Shown: in pieces, positions 56,981 through 64,000 of the stretch
How positions within the stretch are numbered: the first letter of the stretch is position 1
How the letters are laid out: every line of letters starts with the position of its first letter
Source of the DNA: Calonectria ilicicola
Taxonomy: Eukaryota; Ascomycota; Sordariomycetes; Hypocreales; Nectriaceae
DNA length: 64,000 nucleotides
Direction of reading: 5' to 3'
NCBI GenBank assembly: GCA_020809705.1
Contig: CP085825.1
Location: forward strand, 6,014,001 to 6,078,000
The notes under the pieces: model-generated
Databases searched by the model: none
What the model was told of the DNA's origin: nothing
The model's input: only the letters and a program-made list of their open reading frames with translations
Position numbers and translations under genes: made by a program

Positions 56981-59876
56981 ATGGAGGATGACGAGCGTAC
57001 GACGAACAAAATGGGGGAAGTCAAGCTTGAGGACGGCGGCGCGAATGGCACGCGCGTGAAGCATGAGAGAAGCGCTTCCATACCGACACCCAACGACAGC
57101 AACGAAGGCTCCCAATCTCCTGCGCAGTCACCAGATGGTCCCAAGTCACGTAGTGGCAGCGCAGAGACACACTCGTCAACCAAAGCCCCGCCGCTGTCGC
57201 GGAAAGCTTCGCAAAAATTGGCGGCCAAGCGCGAACCCATCCTTTTCACCAACCTGCCTGATGTCACAGACGAATCCCGCAAAGCATTTCAACTCATCCC
57301 CGACTGCCTCTACGGGTCGAAACACCTAGGGTCCACGGACAACGATGCTTTGGACTGTGAATGCCGAGAAGAATGGCGTATGTCAAGCAACCTTTCTGAG
57401 CAACTCTTACTAAAGTATGCTAACTCATCCGAATCAGATGGCGAAAAGAACCTCGCCTGCGGTGAAGACTCGGACTGCATCAACCGAGCGACAAAAATGG
57501 AATGCAGCGGTGACGCCGGGAACTGCGGAGGCGGTTGCCAGAACCAACGATTTCAGCGCAAACAATACGCCAACGTTTCGGTCATCAAGACGGAGAAAAA
57601 GGGGTATGGTCTCCGTGCAAATTCAGACCTGCAGGCCAACGACTTCGTATTCGAGTACATTGGCGAGGTCATCAACGAGCCCACATTCCGACGTCGCATG
57701 CTCCAGTACGATGAGGAAGGCATAAAACATTTTTATTTTATGTCACTCAACAAGAGCGAGTTTGTCGATGCTACCAAGAAGGGCAACCTAGGTCGCTTTT
57801 GCAATCACTCATGCAATCCAAACTGCTATGTTGATAAGTGGGTGGTCGGAGACAAGCTTCGCATGGGTATCTTCACCTCTCGTAAGATCCAGGCTGGTGA
57901 GGAGCTCGTCTTCAATTACAATGTCGACCGTTACGGCGCAGATCCTCAGCCATGCTACTGTGGCGAGGCAAATTGTGTTGGCTTCATTGGTGGCAAGACC
58001 CAAACCGAACGTGCCACCAAACTCCCCGCTGCCACCGTCGAAGCGCTCGGTATTGATGGCGGTGATGGCTGGGACACTGCAGTTGCCAAGAAACCAAGGA
58101 AGAAGCGACCCGATGAAGACGATGAAGAGTATGTCAATAGCATACAAGCACGGAGCCTGAGTGAAGAAGACGCCCGAAAAGTCATGGCGGCCCTTATGCA
58201 GTGCAAAGAGAAGTGGATTGCAGTCAAGTTACTCGAGCGTATCCAACGGTGTGACGAGGAACGCGTCATCCATGTTGTGATGCGCATGCACGCCTATCAA
58301 ATCCTAAAAACCACGCTCAACACATTCATCGATGATCACAACGTCGTGGTCCAGGTTTTGTCCATTTTGGATAAGTTCCCGCGTCTTACGAGGAATAAGA
58401 TTCAAGATTCCAAGATAGAGGCGACAATCGAAAGCCTAACCAAAACTGAAAATGAAGATGTATCAAGTAAGTCCAAAAAACTGCTAGATGAGTGGAGTAA
58501 GCTCGAGGTAGCGTACCGAATACGACGTCGCAAATTCGATCCAAACGCTTCGGCTTCAAACTCGTTCGAGGACCGACGAGGCCAAGGGCGAGAGGAAGAG
58601 GCCGCTCAACCTTCACCCAAGACTGCGTCGCCTAAGCCGATTGATGCACCCAAGGGCCCACGTAACAGTATGCCTCAGAGAAACAACGCCTTCTTTCATA
58701 ATGGGGGGCGATCGCGTCGGTCTAATTTCAACCCTCATCTGCCGCATGGTTGGTTTACTGCCAAGGACTCCGCGGGAAATACCTACTTCTATAACAAGCA
58801 AGGAATCACAACCTGGCAGAGACCAACACAGCCAGCTTCAGACAATACTCCGAAAGCGCCTTCGAAGGCCATGCAGGAGCAGCTGGTTATTCAAAGTATC
58901 ATTGATCGAGTCACCAAGGAGGGGACGCCAAAGCATTCGGCTTCACAAACGCCAAAGGCGGCGGAAACACCTGTTAAGGATACTAAGAAAGAAAAGTGGC
59001 GAAGTCTCCCCATTGAAAAACAAATGAAAATATACGAGAACACAGTATGTTATATTTGCACGTTATGTAAACGCTTCTGCTAACACCTCGATGCAGCTAT
59101 TTCCTCATGTCAAACACGTCTTGGACAAATTCCATCACAAACTCCCCAAGGAAGAATTGAAACGATTGGGCAAGGACGTTGCGAAAAAGCTTGTAGCCTC
59201 GGACTATAAGAACGATCGAGTTGGAGACCCAGGTGCAGTCCTCAGCGACAAGCAAGCCCAGAAGTTGAAAAAGTATGTGAAGGACTTTTTAGACCGAGCT
59301 GTGGTCAAGTACACGGAGCATCAGAAACGAAAAGCTGCACGAGAGTCGCAAAAGTATGGGAAGGACGGAATCGCAAATCCTGATACTGCTATGGATGATT
59401 TAACTCAATCTCCAAAGGAGGGCGAGGAGAGGGATGTAGTTGATGATGATGATGATGAAGAGGTGGGTCTTTCGGATACTGAGGGACCTGGGTCGTCGGG
59501 CAGTCCAGATCGTAAAAGAAAGCGGGAGACTGAGGCGGTAGAGTCGCCAAGCCTCACGCCCTCGGACGGCCCACTGACAAAGAGGCCAAGGGAGGATGAG
59601 ATGGATGACCTGAGCCCTCCTCCTCCTCCACCACCCCCTCCGAAATTCGGGTTAGAAGATGCCATCAGCGCTGAGCAACAGGCTCTTCGCGAGCAGGAGG
59701 AAGCCCTCGTAAGGGAGAATGAGGAAGCGGAAAGGCTCGAGGAAGAAGCCAAGCGAGTGAAGGGAATGGAAAACGCCCTGGCCGAGAGATCGAAGCCAAG
59801 CGAAACTACGTCGGAATCGCAAAGCGATGCAGCTGTGCCGGTCCAAAGACCAAAGCGCCGAACTAGGAACCGCTGA
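56981..59876 (+). CDS. SET2: Histone H3 lysine-36 methyltransferase Set2
   Basis: It travels with elongating RNA polymerase II and methylates H3K36. Three exons (56981-57377, 57438-59044, 59097-59876) give 927 aa. The first intron (57378-57437, 60 nt) is open and a multiple of three, so it could be mistaken for coding sequence. Its GTATGT donor, GCTAAC branch and CAG acceptor, and the restored [20 protein letters not shown], support removal. The AWS domain begins ~125. SET motifs include [29 protein letters not shown] and [12 protein letters not shown]; the post-SET cluster includes [11 protein letters not shown] domain is at ~568-598 ([25 protein letters not shown]). The SRI domain begins ~670 and binds the phosphorylated polymerase tail. 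Acidic, proline and Glu-rich coiled segments follow. Start: the ATG at 56981 opens the frame after the C/T-rich leader. Confidence 0.96.
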
Positions 59877-60700
59877 GTTATTCAGAGGGATTAATGTCCA
59901 TGGAATTGAAGGATACTTTTTTGCTAATGACGTGGAGCTGGGCTGGGACCTCATAATTACGAAACTTATTTTTTTTTTCCTATTTTGCATTTTTCGGGGA
60001 GTTGCAAGGCCAATACCAGGCGCATATGTATCATACTATAAAGGCAGGCGAGGCATTCTCGCTATCGGAGAACCAATTACTCATCATCATGGCGGAGGGC
60101 TTTTGTTTGTTTTTGTTTTTTTTTTCTGGTTTTTTTTTTTTCCTTTGGTGCGATTTGTTGATATCTGGGGAATCGGTGGGGCGCAGAAGAAAAACATAAC
60201 GCTTCGACACAGCATTCCGCGGGAAGAGCCAACGGGACCTGTCACATTTTCTGACCTGCGGTTGGTCGACGCACGTTGCGGCGACAAGGGATGGAGACAA
60301 GGGATGGCCGCGTTGGGGGCAGGCTACAGGTGCTATTTGGAGGCGTGTTGAGTCCCATAAGACGGCGTTAAGGAGAGCGAGAGCGAGAGCGAGCGAAGCG
60401 CAATGCTGAATGATATAAGGATACTCTTCGAACAAGGCCAAAAGCAGAAGGGAGGCTGCTTTTTGTATAATTGCTGTTGGACTGTGCATCATGTAAAAAA
60501 AAAATGTCTAAATAGCAAACACTGCATATATCTAGGACCTGCACCTGATGGTATCATACCGCCATACGCCGCCATTACCAACTATGCCATCATGTTTTTT
60601 GTAAGATCGTCTTCGTTCCTTGCCAATTACTATGGCGTTGCAGTGTGGCACGAATACCAACAACGCGACAGCGTGTTCGGGTATATTTGTAGCCAACCCC
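59877..60700. other. Tail-to-tail spacer between SET2 and the rRNA methyltransferase gene
   Basis: It contains T-rich runs at about 59969-59980 and 60115-60143 and an imperfect GAGAGC/GAGCGA repeat at 60372-60400. It holds the 3' ends of both neighbours. No gene is supportable. Confidence 0.55.
60372..60400. repeat. Imperfect GAGAGC hexamer repeat
   Basis: About four GAGAGC/GAGCGA-type units in tandem lie in the spacer between SET2 and the rRNA methyltransferase gene. Confidence 0.7.
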
Positions 60701-61681
60701 TCAGTCATCATCATCTGAGGAATCATCGTCTCTCCCTCTCTTCTTACCCTCCGGCGCAACATCCCCTTTTCTTTTAAATACATAGCTCCTCGCCGCGCGA
60801 TCCTCTCCTCTCCAACCGCCGCCCGTCGCTTCGCCTTGCGCATTGCGCACGACTCCCAAGGTGCGCGCATGGCGATACCCTGGGTAGACCGAGGCCTGGA
60901 AGCGAAATGACTGCTCTACCTGGAGCCCTGCGTGGCGCGCAAGGTCGCGTACGTTCCATAGGGTGTAGGGCTCTCCTTCAAAGAGGGTCACGATGATGGC
61001 GCCGCCGCGGGGCGGAAGCGCATTCAAGGCACGCTCAAAGAAGGCAACGAGGAGTGATTGGTTGTATCGCACCTGACGGTTCACATCCGTGGATTTGCCC
61101 CCCACGTGAGGGAAGTTGAAGATTATGCGATCGAAGGGAGTGCGAGTAAGGGAGTTTGGGAGTTTTGTAGCGTCGATGTTGTATATAATCTTGTTATTGC
61201 GCTTGGGTTTGGGATTACCCTCGTCGTCGAATTCGCTCTCGTCGTCATGAAATTCGTCCTCGTCTTCGGCGTCGGAAGAGCCTCCGCTATCCTTGTCCGC
61301 ATCATCTTCCTCTTCATCCTTTTCCTTGGGCTTCACCTTCTCCCCACGAATGACAGCCGCATTGTCTTCAACGTGGGGATACTTAGCGAGAAGCTCAGCC
61401 GCGTCCTTTTCCAAAACAGTCGCGGTGATATTGGTGCAGCTGTGATGCTCAACAAGTGATGCGGCAAAGCTCAGGTCGCCCTCGCCCACAAGCAGAATGC
61501 GGTCATGAGGCTCAAATGGGATCGTCGGCTTCTCAGGGTGTTGCTGCTTACTTTTTTTCTTGCTTTTCACCGGACCATTAGGCGACTTTTGAGGTTTTGA
61601 ATTGTGCTGCGTGAGTTTCTTCTGACGAGTTCCCGCCGGGCCAGGCGCATGCTGGTGCAGTAACTTACGCTTTTTAGCCAT
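60701..61681 (-). CDS. Bmt5-type 25S rRNA uridine-N3 methyltransferase (DUF2431)
   Basis: It is expected to methylate a uridine in 25S rRNA in the nucleolus, as yeast Bmt5 does. A single exon encodes 326 aa. The N-terminal ~50 residues are Lys-rich (MAKKRKLLHQH, KSKKKSKQQ), a probable nucleolar signal. The SAM-binding segment RILLVGEGDLSFAASL begins ~61. A long acidic insert (Asp/Glu/Ser, ~115-155) interrupts the Rossmann fold. The catalytic-side segment FDRIIFNFPHVGGKSTDVNR, the VTLFEGEPYTLWNV segment and FQASVYPGYRHARTLG are the family's conserved blocks. The Lys/Arg/Asp tail (KKRGRDDDSSDDDD) is probably disordered. The target base is inferred from the family. Confidence 0.92.
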   Translation of the reverse strand: MAKKRKLLHQHAPGPAGTRQKKLTQHNSKPQKSPNGPVKSKKKSKQQHPEKPTIPFEPHDRILLVGEGDLSFAASLVEHHSCTNITATVLEKDAAELLAKYPHVEDNAAVIRGEKVKPKEKDEEEDDADKDSGGSSDAEDEDEFHDDESEFDDEGNPKPKRNNKIIYNIDATKLPNSLTRTPFDRIIFNFPHVGGKSTDVNRQVRYNQSLLVAFFERALNALPPRGGAIIVTLFEGEPYTLWNVRDLARHAGLQVEQSFRFQASVYPGYRHARTLGVVRNAQGEATGGGWRGEDRAARSYVFKRKGDVAPEGKKRGRDDDSSDDDD

Positions 61682-64000
61682 GGCAGGGTCCGATGTGATG
61701 TAAAATGCGAGATGCGGTATGTGGAACGTGGGGCTTAATCTCGATAGTTGCGTCGCTCATGCTTACATAACGATTCGTTTGTACAACAGGTTCATGCGGC
61801 GCTCTGCTAATACCACCTTCCATGTTTCGAGAAACATCATGGTTACACCACATGGTATTTGCTTTTGGTATCGTTTCCGATCTAGATGCGCACATGCAGA
61901 TAATAAAGGCTCAAGCCTGGTCACATATTAATTGAGTTATTGCATGGCATGGCATAGGGTAACCTCTGCTTGACACTCTGTACATTTGCGCCCGCCGATA
62001 AATGTGGGATACGACTGCCTGGGCCTTCATTGCAATTTTTGTTTTGTAAAAAAAAAATTAAAGAAAAAAACCTAAAGAAATCATTGTATATGCATAAGTA
62101 ATAATTTAATCTCATGTTTATTTATGGATATTTTTAAAGCAAATCCGTTTTTTTTTTTGGTTCATACTAGATCTCCCTCAACTAGCAGGGGTAGATTAAA
62201 AGTAAAAAAGTCCCTTCAGGACGGTCAGCCAGATCTAGTTAGAAATAATGGAAAAAGTAAAAAGAAGAAAAAAAAGACCAGCCATGTCATATACCCTGCT
62301 AAAATCAGGCTCTTGCATCACATGACATGAGAAGTTTTGTATCAGGGATGTCAATGACGATAACCGAATGATGCTACGGGGTAAGCTGGTATCCAGGGTA
62401 AGTTTGACAGCGGTCCTCTATACGAGACTGAAATACAGAGATACGAATGAACGTTGCTTGATGGAATTGGAGAAAAAAATCGATCTTCGAATATGGCCAT
62501 GGTGCTCATAGTGCATAAAGATATCAGTGAATGAACGGACTGAATGTTTCTTATTGCCCAGCAACAGCTACAAGGAGGTTAAATTTTTTTATTAGCTCCA
62601 CGTGCATTCATCTTACAATAGTCTCTGATACCTTACACCCAGCCACGAGAGTAACACAAACACGGTCATTTCTGTGAAATAAAGGGCCAGAATAGACCAG
62701 AGCCATGGAATCCAGTCGAAATGTAGCTAGTAACATGAGCTCTGGACTTGTCCAACTGGACAGTAGCGCGGGGCTCGTTGCTACTGTGCAACATGCAGCC
62801 GACCCCGCATCTATTGCCTGTGGTATGCATGGGAAATTCCGTAATGCACCTACATTGTTCCTCGAGCCACGCCATGCCAACGGATGGCTGTATTTCACAC
62901 TCGCTCATGATTTGAGGATACACAATCTTCGCCATCATAGAGGCTACACGATTTAAGCAACCCCCCTTTCGTGAGAATAATACCACGACCTCATCATTAA
63001 CCTTAACCCCGCTTATCTGATTAGGCGGCGACGGCGCTTTCGAATTTGAAATGCCATATTTGAATGTGAACGTGCCTTGTTACGAAATAGGAAATGCCGA
63101 CAGGGCACGACTCAAGACTCGAAATTTGGCCGCATCTAACTACGAGTCGCACGCAATCAAAGGAAAACAATTTAGATTGATTGGTCTTGAACTTAAAAAA
63201 AAAATTACAACAAAACAAAACACACCAGGACATGAAGTAAACATTCTCGTGGATCCCCAAGTACAAACAGGCTCAAGTGAAAAAAAAGTTGCATTTCATC
63301 CTTTTTACCTCACTGCTGCGCAGTGAGTAAGTACGCGCCATGATTGGCCAGTTCTTGTACGCGCCGTTACCTTCCTGTACTAGCTTCCACCGGCAGCTCG
63401 GGAGCGCCCACTGAGGGTTTAGATTTGGGCGTGCAGCCTTGTTCAAATGCGGAGCATTACAGGCGCCGCCAATGAGAGACTAGCACTGGGTACTTGTCCT
63501 TGTCCAGGAAAAAAAAAACTTGAGCGCTATGATGACAGTTGCCGGTTTGGGTCGGGGTTACGTACATTGGAGCATGGAGATGGGTGGTTGGCGTCAGCCC
63601 AGATCTGAGGTAAACATAACTGCATCCAAAAAGAGGTGGTTGATGACTGCAGTTGGATGTGACATTGGTCATTCGCCGATGATGACAGCTGAGGCAGGGA
63701 CCTGAAAGAAAACCGGGACGGAATCGTAGCAGTAACGCGTTCCAAGTAGCCATTAATTGGGTGCGTGGAAATCTGGTCGTGACCCCTGCTCGTGACGACC
63801 TGGATGGCGGATGGATGCCCGGGCTGAAAGTCAAGTCAATAAGAGCAAAGCCAGCCACCACCGCCCCGAGCATACAATCAAGCACTGCTGCATGAGATAT
63901 TTTCCCCTCGCCAGTTCAGTACAGGCGGTCTGAAGATTTTCGCTTTTGCGCTGGCATTGCAGCAACCCGTTGCATTCCCCTGGCCTGTCCGAACCTCCGA
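61682..64000. other. 2.3-kb gene-free right edge
   Basis: The BMT5-type gene promoter lies at the left. The stretch is more A/T-rich, with homopolymer runs at about 62047-62056, 62148-62158 and 62263-62278. Open frames are short and do not form a plausible exon chain. I see no transposon or RNA gene. Confidence 0.55.

Noticed and set aside
1..64000. CRISPR arrays, rRNA genes, insertion sequences, viral genes
   Set aside because: None recognised by eye; the genome is eukaryotic nuclear DNA and no regularly spaced repeats or transposase-like frames were seen.

Overview
The window is nuclear DNA of a filamentous ascomycete, most likely a Sordariomycete and probably in Hypocreales. The evidence is many short GT-AG introns (about 40-210 nt, often with GCTAAC or GCTGAC-like branch sites), moderate G+C, polypyrimidine-rich leaders, and fungal versions of Atg1, Set2, Sac7-type RhoGAP, Gpi10, COG1, Sas10 and RPA49. 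The order-level placement is inference from protein character only. There are no operons, bacterial genes, CRISPR arrays or recognisable transposons.

Layout. 0.9-1.8 kb: SDHB (-). 1.8-7.4 kb: gene-free. 7.4-10.5 kb: Sac7-type RhoGAP (+), tail to tail with the GPI mannosyltransferase GPI10/PIG-B (-, 11.0-13.0 kb). 15.7-17.2 kb: ornithine aminotransferase (+). 17.2-24.7 kb: 7.5 kb without a supportable gene. 24.7-27.8 kb: ATG1 kinase (+). 28.7-35.0 kb: a small accessory-looking block with a protein carrying a C-terminal Zn2Cys6-like cluster (+), an FHA-kinase (-) and an atypical kinase-fold protein (-). 35.5-36.9 kb: RNA polymerase I subunit A49 (+). 37.8-38.8 kb: a peroxisomal-type enoyl-CoA hydratase/isomerase (+). 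39.0-41.4 kb: COG1 (-). 41.9-43.8 kb: Sas10/Utp3 (-), head to head with a CLC chloride transporter (+, 45.0-48.0 kb). 49.7-51.3 kb: GABA transaminase (+). 52.1-53.2 kb: a four-exon small nuclear-looking protein (-). 57.0-59.9 kb: histone H3K36 methyltransferase SET2 (+). 60.7-61.7 kb: a Bmt5-type rRNA methyltransferase (-). The rest has no gene I can support.

The genes are mostly unlinked housekeeping functions: respiration and iron (SDHB), Rho signalling, GPI anchors, Golgi tethering, autophagy, amino-acid catabolism (two class III aminotransferases), chromatin, and ribosome production (RPA49, Sas10, Bmt5). The 28-35 kb block differs. All three of its genes look regulatory, two are kinase-fold proteins with very short introns, and two have unresolved 5' ends. 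One of these has a reading-frame break in its FHA domain. It is the best candidate here for undescribed biology. Splice sites were placed by eye from GT/AG borders and restored reading frames, and all multi-exon models close in frame.
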